From positions 930,001 to 994,000 of the forward strand of contig CAJFCV020000005.1 of NCBI GenBank assembly GCA_904066235.2: DNA of 64,000 nt, written 5' to 3'. The stretch is from Bursaphelenchus xylophilus (taxonomy: Eukaryota > Nematoda > Chromadorea > Rhabditida > Aphelenchoididae). Under the pieces are notes generated by a model. It made no database searches. It was not told the DNA's origin and saw nothing but the letters and a program-made list of their open reading frames with translations. A program made the position numbers and the translations under genes. The first letter of the stretch is position 1; each line of letters begins with the position of its first letter. Of the stretch, positions 23,156-35,251 are shown piece after piece.

Positions 23156-23839
23156 AGTGTTTTAACTTAAATTTGAGCCAATTCTGAATTAAAAATTCCC
23201 AGTTTCCTCTCAACTTCGACCTCTTTCTTTTCCACTCTTTTGAAGGTGTTCCAATGGGTTTAAAAATGCAAAAATTCTTTCCAATTTTTATTTTCTTTTT
23301 TCACTTGAATGCATGTTCGAAAAAGAGGGAGCGAAAAGGGCCGGCTTGGCCAGGTTTTCCGGCACTCAAGAGGACGGAACGGGTTCCTCTCTTTTTGCCA
23401 CAGGGGACTTATTTTTCAAGGTATTGGTTTACAGCCTTAGGTAAACGGAGAAAAATTTTTTGGGGTGAAGAAATTTTTTATGTTTTTTTAGTTAAAAAAT
23501 TTTTAGGGAATAGGTTTTCAAAAAATTGTTTTATTTATTTATTTTTTTTTTTGATATTTGATTTTTTTTTAAAGTATTTTTTTGTTATAAAACTAAACTT
23601 TTTTAATTTTAAAAATTTTATTATTATTTTTTTGGAATACTGATTTTTTTGAAAAAATCTTTCAAATATTTTTTATTGTGAAACTAAACGTTTTAATAAA
23701 AAAATTTTTTATTATTTTTTTTGGAATATTTTAGAATAAAAAATGTTTTAAAAAATCATTTTAAAAATCTTTTTTTTTTTGTTTTTTTTTATATTTTTTA
23801 AAAATATTTTAGAATAAAAAATACAAAAAACATTCTTTA
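23156..23839. other. No gene seen; very AT-rich tail
   Basis: A GC-balanced patch at 23300-23440 is open for 129 codons but ends in low-complexity Phe/Ile/Leu codons and has no exon signals. From 23500 on, almost pure A/T runs. Confidence 0.4.
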
Positions 23840-24033
23840 CTAGTCGCGGAAAAAAGTCCTGGGATTTTTCTGCGACTCTGCACTGTGCATGAACCCGAAA
23901 AGCGCATTTGCACAGTGCAATTTTGTTGATTTTGGCTTATTGTCGCGCGCGATTCCCGCGACAAATCGACTTTTCGGAGCGCGACGGAAATTGGGGGGCG
24001 CGAGAAATTCCCAGGACTTTTTTCCGCGACTAG
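23840..24033. mobile_element. TA-flanked MITE with CTAGTCGCGG ends
   Basis: CTAGTCGCGGAAAAAAGTCC and GGACTTTTTTCCGCGACTAG are perfect inverted ends, flanked by TA on both sides (23838-23839 and 24034-24035). The TA duplication fits Tc1/mariner-type mobilisation. Two internal copies of GCACTGTGCA or GCACAGTGCA are present. Confidence 0.75.
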
Positions 24034-24035
24034 TA

Positions 24036-24619
24036 TTGCTTGGCAAAAAAAGTCTTGAGGATTTATCGCGTCTCCGAATTCTGTCTCACTCTGAAAAAAA
24101 AGGATTTGTCGCTGCGAAAAATGGGAGTCGCTAGCGACGCAAAAAAACAAAAAAACAAAAAACAAAAAAAGAAAAATGAACTGTGAAAATTGGCAGGACT
24201 TTTTTGCGTTGAATATCAATACTTTTTTGCGTGCATTATTAAAAAAATTTTTTTGACTGAAACCTATACCCAAAAAAATAAAAAATAAATTCCCTCCGGC
24301 AAAAAAAAATAAAAAATTTGAAAAAAAAGAGTTCTGTTTGTTTCAAAAAAAACACGGAAGTGCCTCAGGGGATTTGAACGTTTTTCCAATTCAAAAAATC
24401 CTTGTTTCGGTTATAATATTAAATTTTTTATTTTTTGGGGGATGCAAACTACCTTCGTCTGGGCTGTTTGATGATTTGTTTTATTGAAAGACTTTATGGG
24501 TCTCCTGTGGAGGGATATCCGAGGGGTATTAAAGATTTAGGAGTTTAGTGGGGAATTTTGATTGCTTCGGAGTTTTGAATGGAAATAAAAATAATAAAAA
24601 ATAGTTTTTTTTGTCTGGC
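24036..24619. other. No gene seen
   Basis: AT-rich. Open frames overlap the MITE at 23840 on the minus strand and are not supported. Confidence 0.4.
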
Positions 24620-25323
24620 TTACAGGGGAAGTACAGGGTGGGGCATCTTTGTGGCCCGATTTGAATTGGCTATAACTTCTTTAGTTTTTGGCCAAATCTT
24701 AAAATTATTTTTTTCAATATCCAATAACTGTAGATGACACTTACTATGTATAACATATTTGGTATTAAACAAAATGGGGTTGTCTGAGGATTCAGGGAAA
24801 AAAAGAATTTTAAGATTTGGCCAAAAACGAAAGAAGTTATAGCCAATTCAAATCGGGCCACAAAGGTGCCCCACCCTGTACCCCAAGTGCGACGCTCAGA
24901 TTTTCTTTAAATTTTGCACACACGTCGGGTATGGACTAAATATCAATTCCTGAAAGTTTTAGCTCGCATTTTGCGGGCGCCGCCGAGATATCCAACGATT
25001 TTGGCCGCGAGAGAGCACGCTAAACGCGGAGAGCGGTCAGAGAGAAAAGCGCTTTTTGGCCATAACTTTGGCAGTTTCGTGCGGAAAAATTTGATTTTTT
25101 GTAGAAACATTATCCTTTACAGTAGAAGTAGGCATGAAACTTTTCGTGCCGAAATTCGGCAAAAAGTGTCAAATTTTCGCCAACTTTCGATTTAAAAATC
25201 TCGGTTGTTTCTGCAAAACGCTAACTAGAATTCTCGTATTATATATCTTAAAAAAAATTATTCTAAATTTGTGCCAAGTTTCATCAAAATCGGAGTGTCG
25301 CACTTGGGGTACTTCCCCTGTTA
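24620..25323. mobile_element. GGGGAAGTACTCCAAG MITE interrupted by a nested element
   Basis: Left end TTACAGGGGAAGTA, right end TACTTCCCCTGTTA. Its left terminal repeat is split just after GGGGAAGTA by the element at 24634-24878 and resumes as CCCCAAGTGCGACGCTCAGA. The remaining interior is in the opposite orientation to the copy at 7552. Confidence 0.8.
24634..24878. mobile_element. Nested mariner-like MITE, CAGGGTGGGGC ends with TA duplication
   Basis: CAGGGTGGGGCATCTTTGTG is mirrored by CACAAAGGTGCCCCACCCTG. TA occurs immediately outside both ends (24632-24633 and 24879-24880). The inverted similarity continues through CCCGATTTGAATTGGCTATA. About 245 bp, non-coding. CAGGGTG-type ends with TA targets are typical of Tc1/mariner derivatives (family knowledge). 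Confidence 0.8.
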
Positions 25324-26284
25324 GATGAAAATTTTTGTGCAAATTTTTTCGATTTTTTATCTCACATTTCTTTAAAATTTTTTCTCCAAACGCGCCAAAA
25401 ATAAATTGCTGAAAATTCTAGCTCACGCTTTTTAGGCGCAGCCGAGATATTCAACGATGTTTGAAGACGAGAGACTGTGAAAAATGAGGAGGGAGGGCTA
25501 AAGAAAAAAAAAATTGGCAATATTTATTTGTTTTCCAATCTAAGACAGCGTGATTTACTGTGCAAATTTTTTACTGTGCACGCCAAAAGATATGGTATTT
25601 TTTAGAGCAAAAAATTTAAAAAAAATTCTTAATTTTCTTCATTTTTCGATATAAAAATCTCGATGATTTCTGCAAATTGCAAGTTAAAAATCTCGAATCT
25701 GCTTTAAGAATGACTAATTTAAATTTTCTCCAAGTTTTTTTTAAATCTAACCATCCAATTTAAAAAAAAATCCATCTAAACTTAGATGTCTACTGCAATA
25801 TCAATCCTCCCAAAAAAAGTTCAATTTTAATTTTCAAATTAAATCATGCCTTTACAGCCCTTGTAAACGCACTTTTATTTATTTGTATTCATCTTCAACC
25901 ACAAAACTCGCCCTTTTTGTTGCGTTGAGATGAGTCATTTGACTTGTAATTTCTTCGAAAAACAAAAATATAAAAATCTCTTTTTATTGTACCTCCTCCG
26001 GCTTCACGGTCATTGCATTTTGACTCATCTTGAAGCTAGAGGAGACGAAAACAGTTGCGACTTCTTTTCGAGAGCGAAAATCCTTGAAATCCAGCTCAAA
26101 ATTTCGAAAAAAGAAGAAAGAGTGGGATGCAATTTGATAGTGCGCGACTGTCATGAAATTTATTAAATTTGAGAACTTAAAGTGTTTGGACTGAGTCAAG
26201 AAAGCGGGTCGGGGTTAAGAGAGTGGGCTGGTCTTTCGATATGAACCTTGAGATACGTGGGGGGAAATTGGGAATTTCAAAAGA
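25324..26284. other. No gene seen; family fragment
   Basis: 25400-25560 holds another CCGAGATATTCAACGAT fragment. 25930-26170 is open on the plus strand for 78 codons but lacks exon support. Confidence 0.4.
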
Positions 26285-26850
26285 CACGCCATTTTTATAT
26301 TGTACTTGGGATTAGAAGGGGTGACAGTCTTGCAGGCAAATTTTTGGACAGGACAAGGTTCAGACATGGCAAATATTGATATTTTTTAAGAGAAAATGCT
26401 ATAGAAGTTATAACTTTTTTACACATTTTTTCATTTTTTAGCTTTGAATGGGTTTAGATGCCATTTTTATATTGTACTTGGGATTAGAAGGTGTTACAGT
26501 TTTCCAGGCGAATTTTTGGCGGAGTCAAGCCTTAGGCATGGAAGATATTGAATTTTTTTAGAAGAACAGGCCGTAGACATCAATATTTGTTTTGAGATTT
26601 TTTCATTTTTAGCTTTAAGTACATGTATATGGGATTTTTATATTGTACTAGTGATTACAAGATGTGATTGTGTTTCAGACTATTTTTTTGGACATGACAA
26701 CCTGTAGATAGGTTAGATATTGATATGTTTTAGAAGCAAAGCTCATAGACATTATAACTTTTTAAAGATTTTTTCTAATTTTTAGCTTTGAGTGGATTTA
26801 TATGGCATTTTTGACATTGTATTTACTGTACTTGTGATTAGGTGGGGAAA
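26285..26850. repeat. Tandem repeat, about 171-bp period, at least three copies
   Basis: ATTTTTATATTGTACTTGGG recurs at about 26291 and 26461, and as TTTTTATATTGTACTAGTGA at about 26635. A fourth, weaker unit near 26805 reads GGCATTTTTGACATTGTA. Confidence 0.75.
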
Positions 26851-28229
26851 TATTTCTCTTTAAATTTTGATAAGAACAAGTCTTTAGAATGCATGTCTGT
26901 AACACTGTTTAGCACTAAATTTAACGTGCTTTCAGATGGTTTTTAAAAATTTTCAAAATTTTAGCCCTGAGGGCATTTATGAACGTTTTCATGTTATGCC
27001 TTGGGATTGGCTGGTAAAATAATAGTTTGTTAATTTTTTGGCTGGAACGAGTAAAAACATTACTTAATTGTTTATCGCTCGTTAATAAAGGCATTATTTT
27101 TCATATGGCTTTTGAAAATCTTGGAAATTTCAGCCCTGAGGGCATTTATGAGCATTTTTTGGCTTTGCGTGGGTATTAGAGAGATTTCTTAAATTTTCGA
27201 GATGTAGACAGCACAAAATTGTACTGATTTCAACCGTATTTTACAATAATTCTCCCAAAAAAAATTTTTTTTTCATTTTCCATAAACTTTTTTATAAATC
27301 TAGGTAAAAACAATTTTTTAAGTCCGTCTAGAAGCCCTCTCCTCGGCCTCTCAATCATCGCAAGGTGCGGCGGGGATTACTTTCGAAGGAGGCTCGTAAA
27401 TCAGGGAATCAGAGGAGGGCCGAATTGGGAGACTGAAAATCGAAAAAAAACAACCAAGGACTTTCGGAAAGGGCGCTTCGGAAGGGGCGAGGGACGCGCG
27501 AGAACTTTTTGATTTTTAAAGTGGGCGAAGATTTCGGTTAATTTTTTGTCCTCCTCTTGTTTGTTTGAGAGCTTGGAGATTTTTTTTCGGGTCTGGAAAA
27601 TTTTTGCTATTGAAAAAATATGTTTTTGTAGATTTTTATTACATATTTAGGGGTTTTCATCCACAAAGATTCAGGGTCGTATTTTACAAAAAAAAATATT
27701 ATTTTTAATATTGCAATGTTTTCGATTTTTAATGATTTTTTGGGGATATAAAAAAGTATTTTTTATTTTTTATTTTTTTATTTTTCGGTTTTGAACTGTC
27801 TGTGTTTTAATTTTTTTTTTGATTTACGGTATTTTTTAATTTTTAATTTTCCGAATTTTTTCAATTTTTTTATTTTTTTTTTTGGTCAAAAAAACAAAAA
27901 AAAATATTTATTTTTTTAACTAATTCGTATTTTAAAATTTTTTTGATTTACGGTATTTTTTAATTTTTAATTTTCCGAATTTTTTCAATTTTTTTTCATT
28001 TTTTTGCTTAAAAATTTAATTAAAAAAACAAAAAATTTTATTATTTTTCGCCAATTTTCGACCAAAAAATCAAAAAAAACTAAAATCTTGTTTTAATTGA
28101 CTTAAATTTTATTGAATTTCCAGTAAATAATGAAGAAATACTTCATCCCGTATTTTACCCTCATTTTTATTTATTTTTTCCAATTTCTCCCCCAAATCAT
28201 AGATCATCCCAAAAATATTTTGCATTTTC
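26851..28229. other. No gene seen; GC-balanced island at 27.33-27.53 kb
   Basis: CCTGAGGGCATTTATGA recurs near 26968 and 27138. A GC-balanced island at about 27330-27530 (CTCTCCTCGGCCTCTC and GGGCGAGGGACGCGCGAG) could be regulatory or a decayed exon. The remainder is A/T runs. Confidence 0.4.
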
Positions 28230-28480
28230 AGATGATTGCCCCACAAGGAACTGTTGGCCGCCCATCAAGAATTGGCCGCTTATCAGCCCGTCCCATCTCG
28301 CCCAAACAAGGGAGTTATTTTTTGTGGCCAAGAAACCCGTCTTTTCGCGAAACTTGGCCGGAAAATTTTTGCTCTATTCAGACGTTTCCTTCGGAGTCTC
28401 GCCGTCGAGAAATTGCCTTCCGATTTTTTTTGGATTTTTTTTTGGATTTTTGCCTTTTCCCGGCTTAGAATGGAGATGAT
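28230..28480 (+). other. Possible decayed or single exon, unassigned
   Basis: After the acceptor-like TTGCATTTTCAG at 28220-28231 follows about 240 bases of balanced composition in an AT-rich background. All three forward frames stay open through most of it, so the frame cannot be chosen from sequence alone. One frame reads HKELLAAHQELAAYQPVPSR, which looks protein-like but has a stop just upstream. No donor site or second exon is evident. It may be a pseudogene remnant; no function is proposed. Confidence 0.25.
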
Positions 28481-29216
28481 TGCGCTTTTGGAAGGAAAAT
28501 TGAAATTTTGGGATTTTTTGAAAAAAAAATTTTTTGGTCTTGATGAAACTTGGGTTAGAATTAATTTATTTTGATTAGAATTTTTTTAAAAGACTGTGAA
28601 ATTGATAATTTGCGATTTTTAGCCAAAAATGTAAAAAAAAATAAAATTTTTTGAAAAAAAAAATAATTCGGATTTTGATGAAACTTGAGGTAAATTTTGA
28701 TTAGAACTGTGTAAAACGTTTGTCAATTTTTTTACTTGAGATTTTGAGGTAAAAAAACCAAATATCAAGATTTTTTTTAAAAAAAAAAGTTTTTGATTTT
28801 AGTGGCCCCTGGGGTAAATTTTGGTTAGAATTTTTTTTAAAAGTATAAAAATTTGTCGTTTTGAGAATAAAAAAAAAGTAACTCTACAAAAAAAAATATC
28901 TTTTCGAAATATTTCACTGAAAAAAAATAAAAAAGAAAGATTAAATTTTTGCTATTTTTGACATCAAAATGTCGATATTTTTTGAAAATTGTGTGCTAAA
29001 ACTCTTAAATATATCTTTAAAATATTAATTTTTATTTTCATCAAGCTTCATTAAAACTTTAAAAAATTTTAAAAATAATAAAAATTTTTATATTTTGAAA
29101 AATTTTAAAAAATAAAATTTTTTATTTTTTCATTTCGCCAAAAAATTTCCTCCTCAAAATTCAAAAAAAATGTACATTCATCTCCCCCCAAAACTTTTCA
29201 TCTTCCTCCCCAAACA
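28481..29216. other. AT-rich DNA; no gene seen
   Basis: Repeated A/T tracts with two ATGAAACTTG motifs; no supported features. Confidence 0.4.
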
Positions 29217-29352
29217 TTAATATAATGTATGCAGCTCGTTAAGTTCGAGGGACTTCTCCTCCGCCCCCCTTTCGTCTTCTTTGTGCCCTAATTCGGAGTC
29301 ATTTCGGTTTCGGATATCGTCTTTAGGGCCCTCGATTAATTTGTAATCAGAA
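29217..29352 (-). CDS. Orphan terminal exon, strongly charged C-terminal tail
   Basis: On the minus strand the frame ending at TAA (29217-29219) encodes a hydrophilic, charged segment of about 44 residues. It includes YKLIEGPKDDIRNRNDSELG and then GHKEDERGAEEKSLELNELH, ending TLY. Composition and codon choice stand out from the surrounding A/T runs, and the peptide looks like a cytoplasmic tail. A weak acceptor (AAATAG) would place the exon start at 29352. No upstream exon is visible: 130 bases further upstream on this strand the tandem array begins. It could be the end of a gene whose 5' part was displaced or lost when the array arose, or a chance frame. I do not recognise the family. Confidence 0.3.
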
Positions 29353-29484
29353 CTATTTACTTTCGGCGTAAATTGCCGAAAAATGGGGGGTAATTGGGAG
29401 ACGGGTGACATTATTAAGAGGAAATATTTTGTTTGAAGGGAATTTTGAGGGAAAAAAGTTTAAAAATTGAAAAATAGTGAACAA

Positions 29485-31481
29485 TCGAAAGAAACCTAAG
29501 TGAGAAATATAAAAAATCGAAGACGTTGACTTATCGACTTGAAATTTGGCATAGCGGTAGAACACGAAATTCTAAGACTTTTAATTTTTTTGATTTCCCT
29601 TCCGCCGATTTTGGCGGGAATTACGGGCGTTTGAAAATGAAATTTTTTGATTTTCTTTTGGGCGTAACTTTTTGAATTTTTCGACTTTTCCTTAGCTTCT
29701 GGCTCAGTTTCACCTTTGTTGGGGTCCAAAACTTTGCGGATTTTCAAAATTTGCATATCTTGCCCTTAGGCAAAAAAGTCCGTTTTGTCGCCAATCGGAA
29801 CGGAATCAAAAATTTTCAAGTTCCATTCGTATCTGCATCTCAAAAAAATGACATTACTCCGTTACACCCCCCAAAAATAATCGACCGGTCGATAGTTATT
29901 CCCAATTTTCCGAAATTTCCATTTTTCACCATCAAGATGACGGAATTTCTGGATTTTGACGACGGATTCTGATTCAGCATGCCTGACTTACCCTAGAACC
30001 ACCTTTCGTATCTTGATATCGTATTTCGTATTTTAGCTATTCCAGATTTTCCGAAATTTCCGAAAAAACTCCAAATTTTCCGGAAGCTCTTCCGGAAAAA
30101 CTAGATCGAAATTCAAAAAAGTGGCTCGGTGTTGGCTCTGGAATAGACTGAAGTTACTCTGTGCGTTTTTTCGGCTTCTGATATCATGCCCTAAGGCAGA
30201 TCGAATGCGGCGCGCAAAATTTTCGGGGTTTTTTCCAGAAAATCGGCCCTCAGGGCTCGGACTTCAAATTTTTCGGATTTTCGAGATAAGCCCCGTAATC
30301 GTCACGTCAAACTGCCCTAGAAACAACTTTCACTTCCCAACATACGACCATCTTACCCCGCCCGCCTAGCGACAAAGGCAAAAATTCGAAATTTTCTGGA
30401 TCCGCCTTTCCAGAACTCGGCTGCCAGTGGAGCTATCGACACGATTTTGGTACCATTCGACGCAGAATCAAATTTTGGGTAATATTCATGTGCGAAACTC
30501 CAACTTTTCCTAAAATACGACCCTCCAGACCAAAATTAAATTTTTTCAGCGAACTAAATACGCCCCGAGGGCAAAAGTGTAAAATTCAAAATTCGGCTCG
30601 GGTCAATTTTCGACAAATTCCACACGCTTCAATCGTGCCAAATTTCAGCCAAATCGCTTTCGAATTCAGTGAGCACTGGCCAAATTTCGGCCAAAAGTGG
30701 GCGGTTCGGCCGAAAATTGCCCTCAGGGCGTCAGAATTCAAATTTCGTGAATCGAGACTTGGACCATCGTGTTCAGCGTGAAAAACCGGTCCAGAAACCA
30801 CTTTCATTTCCTAAAATACGACTCGGCGAGGCCGGAGGCCGAGCCGAGTCGTCCCCAACAGCGGTGGACTTTGTATTTTTTTGTGCGAGACCGAGCCGAG
30901 AGAGGGAAATTCCTTTGCTTTTACGCAAGTTTGAATTTCGAGAGAGAGCGGAGAGCGAGAGAGGGAAATTCCTTTGCTTTTACGCAAGTTCGAATTTCGA
31001 GAGAGAGCGGAGAGCGAGAGAGGGAAATTCCTTTGCTTTTACGCAAGTTTGAATTTCGAGAGAGAGCGGAGAGCGAGAGAGGGAAATTCCTTTGCTTTTA
31101 CGCAAGTTTGAATTTCGAGAGAGAGCGGAGAGCGAGAGAGGGAAATTCCTTTGCTTTTACGCAAGTTCGAATTTCGAGAGAGAGCGGAGAGCGAGAGACC
31201 GGAAGAGAAGACGGAGAAATAAAGCGGAATTCCCCATTCCAAGGGGGCGGGGTAAATTAGGGTTGGCTGGGGTGAGTGATTTTGATTCGAAATGTTAGCT
31301 CCGGGCCGGAGCGGAGCATGTCTTTCTCGCGGGCTTGAGTAAGTAGAACGCGCGTCAGCGCGTTTTTCTGGCCGCGCGAAGCGGGGCCAGCGACTCCAGA
31401 GGTAGTGCGCGATCAACAACCTTCATCCGTGGCAACCTTTGCGCGCACAGCGACGTCAAGGCCCCGCGAAGCGGGGGCTTG
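29485..31481. repeat. Array unit 1 (A' front, T1 tail, 1997 bp)
   Basis: The front reads TCGAAAGAAACCTAAGTGAG instead of the common TCGAAAGATACTATAAGTG. The tail holds about five copies of the 59-bp purine-rich repeat. It has the same length as unit 7 and the same reading-frame products throughout. Confidence 0.85.
30895..31200. repeat. 59-bp purine-rich minisatellite in unit 1, about five copies
   Basis: GAGGGAAATTCCTTTGCTTT followed by TACGCAAGTTTGAATTTCGA and GAGAGAGCGGAGAGC repeats with a 59-bp step (for example 30961, 31020, 31079). Unit 7 has the same count, units 6 and 8 about three, units 4 and 10 about two. Confidence 0.85.
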
Positions 31482-33356
31482 TCGAAAGATACTATAAGTG
31501 AGACCAGTAAAAAATCGAAGACGTTGACTTATCGTCCTGAAATTTGGCATAGCGGTAGAGTGAAAAATTCTAAGACTTTTGGCTTTTCAAAATTCACTCT
31601 GCGCCGATTTTGGCGGGAACTGCGGGCGTTTGAAAATGAAATTTTTTGATTTTCTTTTGGGCGTAACTTTTTCAATTTTTCGACTTTTCCTTAGCTTCTG
31701 GCTCAGTTTCACCTTTGTTGGGGTCCGAAACTTTGCGGATTTTCAAAATTTGCATATCTTGCCCTTAGGCAAAAAAGTCCGTTTTGTCGCCAATCGGAAC
31801 GGAATCAAAAATTTTCAAATTCCATTCGTATCTGCATCTCAAAAAAATGACATTACTCCGTTACACCCCCCAAAAATAATCGACCGGTCGATAGTTATTC
31901 CCGATTTTCCGAAATTTCAATTTTTCACCATCAAGATGACGGAATTTCTGGATTTTGACAACGGATTCTGATTCAGCATGCCTGATATACCCTAGAACCA
32001 TGTATTGCGTTACTGTGTCGTATTTCGTATTTTAGCTATTCGAGATTTTCCGAAATTTCCGAAAAAAGTCCAAATTTTCCGGAAAGTATTCCGGAAAAAC
32101 TAGATCGAAATTCAACAAAAGGGCTTCGGCATTGTCTCGGCAATAGACTGAAGTTACTCTGTGCTTATTTTCGGATTCTGATACCGTGCCGGAATGCTCA
32201 ACGAACGCACCGTAGCCAATTTTCGGGATTTTTTCCAGAAAATCGGCCCTCAGGGCTCAGACTTCAAATTTTTCGGATTTTCGAGATAAGCCCCGTAATC
32301 AGCACATCAAACTGCCCTAGAAACAACTTTCACTTCCCAACATACGACCATCTTACCCCGCCCGCCTAGCGACAAAGGCAAAAATTCGAAATTTTCTGGA
32401 TCCGCCCTTCCAGAACTCGGCGGCCAGTGGAGCTATCGACACGATCTTGGTACCAATCGACGCAGAATCAAATTTTGGGTAATATTCATGTGCGAAACTC
32501 CAACTTTTCCTAAAATACGACCGTCCAGACCAAAATTAAATTTTTTCAGCGAACTAAATACGCCCCGAGGGCAAAAGTGTAAAATTCAAAATTCGGCTCG
32601 GGTCAATTTTCGACAAATTCCACAAGCTTCAATCGTGCCAAATTTCAGCCCAATCGCTTTCGAATTCAGTGAGCACTGGCCAAATTTCGGCCAAAAGTGG
32701 GCGTTTCGGCCGAAAATTGCCCTCAGGGCGTCAGAATTCAAATTTCGTGAATCGAGACTTGGACCATCGTGTTCAGCGTGAAAAACCGGTCCAGAAACCA
32801 CTTTCATTTCCTAAAATACGACTCGGCGAGGCCGGAGGCCGAGCCGAGTCGTCCCCAACAGCGGTGGACTTTGTATTTTTTTGTGCGAGACCGAGCCGAG
32901 AGAGGGAAATTCCTTTGCTTTTACGCAACTTTGGATTTTTTTGTGCGAGGCCGAGCCGAGAGAGGGAAATTCCTTTGCTTTTACGCAAGTTTGGATTTCC
33001 AGAGAGAGCGAGAGAGGGAAATTCCTTTGCTTTTACGCAAGGTTGAATTCGAGAGAGAGCGGAGAGCGAGAGACCGGAAGAGAAGACAGAGAAATAAAGC
33101 GGAATTCCCCATTCCAAGGGGGCGGGGTAAAGTTGGGTTGGCTGGGGTGAGTGATTGCGATTCGAAATATTTGCTCCGGGTCGGAGCGGAGCATGTCTTT
33201 CTCGCGGGCTTGAGTAAGTAGAACGCGCGTTAGCGCGTTTTTCTGGCCGCGCGAAGCGGGGCCAGCGACTCCAGAGGTAGTGCGCGATCAACAACCTTTA
33301 TCCGTGGCAACCTTTGCGCGCACAGCGACGTCAAGGCCCCGCGAAGCGGGGGCTTG
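31482..33356. repeat. Array unit 2 (A front, T1 tail, 1875 bp)
   Basis: The front half looks identical to the fronts of units 3, 5 and 9. The tail is T1 with a shortened purine repeat in which GATTTTTTTGTGCGAGGCCG replaces one spacer. Confidence 0.85.
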
Positions 33357-35251
33357 TCGAAAGATACTATAAGTGAGACCAGTAAAAAATCGAAGACGTT
33401 GACTTATCGTCCTGAAATTTGGCATAGCGGTAGAGTGAAAAATTCTAAGACTTTTGGCTTTTCAAAATTCACTCTGCGCCGATTTTGGCGGGAACTGCGG
33501 GCGTTTGAAAATGAAATTTTTTGATTTTCTTTTGGGCGTAACTTTTTCAATTTTTCGACTTTTCCTTAGCTTCTGGCTCAGTTTCACCTTTGTTGGGGTC
33601 CGAAACTTTGCGGATTTTCAAAATTTGCATATCTTGCCCTTAGGCAAAAAAGTCCGTTTTGTCGCCAATCGGAACGGAATCAAAAATTTTCAAATTCCAT
33701 TCGTATCTGCATCTCAAAAAAATGACATTACTCCGTTACACCCCCCAAAAATAATCGACCGGTCGATAGTTATTCCCGATTTTCCGAAATTTCAATTTTT
33801 CACCATCAAGATGACGGAATTTCTGGATTTTGACAACGGATTCTGATTCAGCATGCCTGATATACCCTAGAACCATGTATTGCGTTACTGTGTCGTATTT
33901 CGTATTTTAGCTATTCGAGATTTTCCGAAATTTCCGAAAAAAGTCCAAATTTTCCGGAAAGTATTCCGGAAAAACTAGATCGAAATTCAACAAAAGGGCT
34001 TCGGCATTGTCTCGGCAATAGACTGAAGTTACTCTGTGCTTATTTTCGGATTCTGATACCGTGCCGGAATGCTCAACGAACGCACCGTAGCCAATTTTCG
34101 GGATTTTTTCCAGAAAATCGGCCCTCAGGGCTCAGACTTCAAATTTTTCGGATTTTCGAGATAAGCCCCGTAATCAGCACATCAAACTGCCCTAGAAACA
34201 ACTTTCACTTCCCAACATACGACCATCTTACCCCGCCCGCCTAGCGACAAAGGCAAAAATTCGAAATTTTCTGGATCCGCCCTTCCAGAACTCGGCTGCC
34301 AGTGGAGCTATCGACACGATCTTGGTACCAATCGACGCAGAATCAAATTTTGGGTAATATTCATGTGCGCAACTCCAACTTTTCCTAAAATACGACCGTC
34401 CAGACCAAAATTAAATTTTTTCAGCGAACTAAATACGCCTCGAGGGCAAAAGTGTAAAATTCAAAATTCGGCTCGGGTCAATTTTCGACAAATTCCACAA
34501 GCTTCAATCGTGCCAAATTTCAGCCCGATCGCTTTCGAATTCAGTGAGCACTGGCCAAATTTCGGCCAAAAGTGCGAATTCCTTACACAAGCGGAAAATT
34601 ATTGCGAGCTGGCGAGGCCGAAGGCCGAGCCAGCTCGCCGGCTGCTCCGGGAGGCTCCAGCCGAAGGCTGGAGCCGACCGGAGCCCTACTTACACAGCGA
34701 AAAAGACTATTTTTATAAAAAATTATTGCGAGCTGGCGAGGCCGAAGGCCGAGCCAGCTCGCCGGCTGCTCCGGGAGGCTCCAGCCGAAGGCTGGAGCCG
34801 ACCGGAGCCCTACATACACAGCGAAAAAGACTATTTTTATAAAAAATTATTGCGAGCTGGCGAGGCCGAAGGCCGAGCCAGCTCGCCGGCTGCTCCGGGA
34901 GGCTCCAGCCGAAGGCTGGAGCCGACCGGAGCCCTACTTACACAGCGAAAAAGACTATTTTTATAAAAATTATTGCGAGCTGGCGAGGCCGAAGGCCGAG
35001 CCAGCTCGCCGGCTGCTCCGGGAGGCTCCAGCCGAAGGCTGGAGCCGACCGGAGCCCTACATACACAGCGAAAAAGACTATTTTTATAAAAATTATTGCG
35101 AGCTGGCGAGGCCGAAGGCCGAGCCAGCTCGCCGGCTGCTCCGGGAGGCTCCAGCCGAAGGCTGGAGCCGACCGGAGCCCTACATACACAGCGAAAAAGA
35201 CTATTTTTATAAAAAATTATTGCGAGCTGGCGAGGCCGAAGGCCGAGCCAG
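33357..35251. repeat. Array unit 3 (A front, T2 tail, 1895 bp)
   Basis: It leaves the common core at CCAAAAGTGCGAATTCC and ends in the 124-bp GC-rich repeat. Counterpart of unit 9. Confidence 0.85.
34601..35251. repeat. 124-bp GC-rich minisatellite in unit 3, five copies plus a partial
   Basis: ATTGCGAGCTGGCGAGGCCG recurs every 124 bp (34601, 34725, 34849 and on). Each copy contains GGCCGAAGGCC and CTCCAGCCGAAGGCTGGAG hairpins and ends with AAAGACTATTTTTATAAAAA. Open frames of up to 159 codons across it are repeat-driven. Confidence 0.9.
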
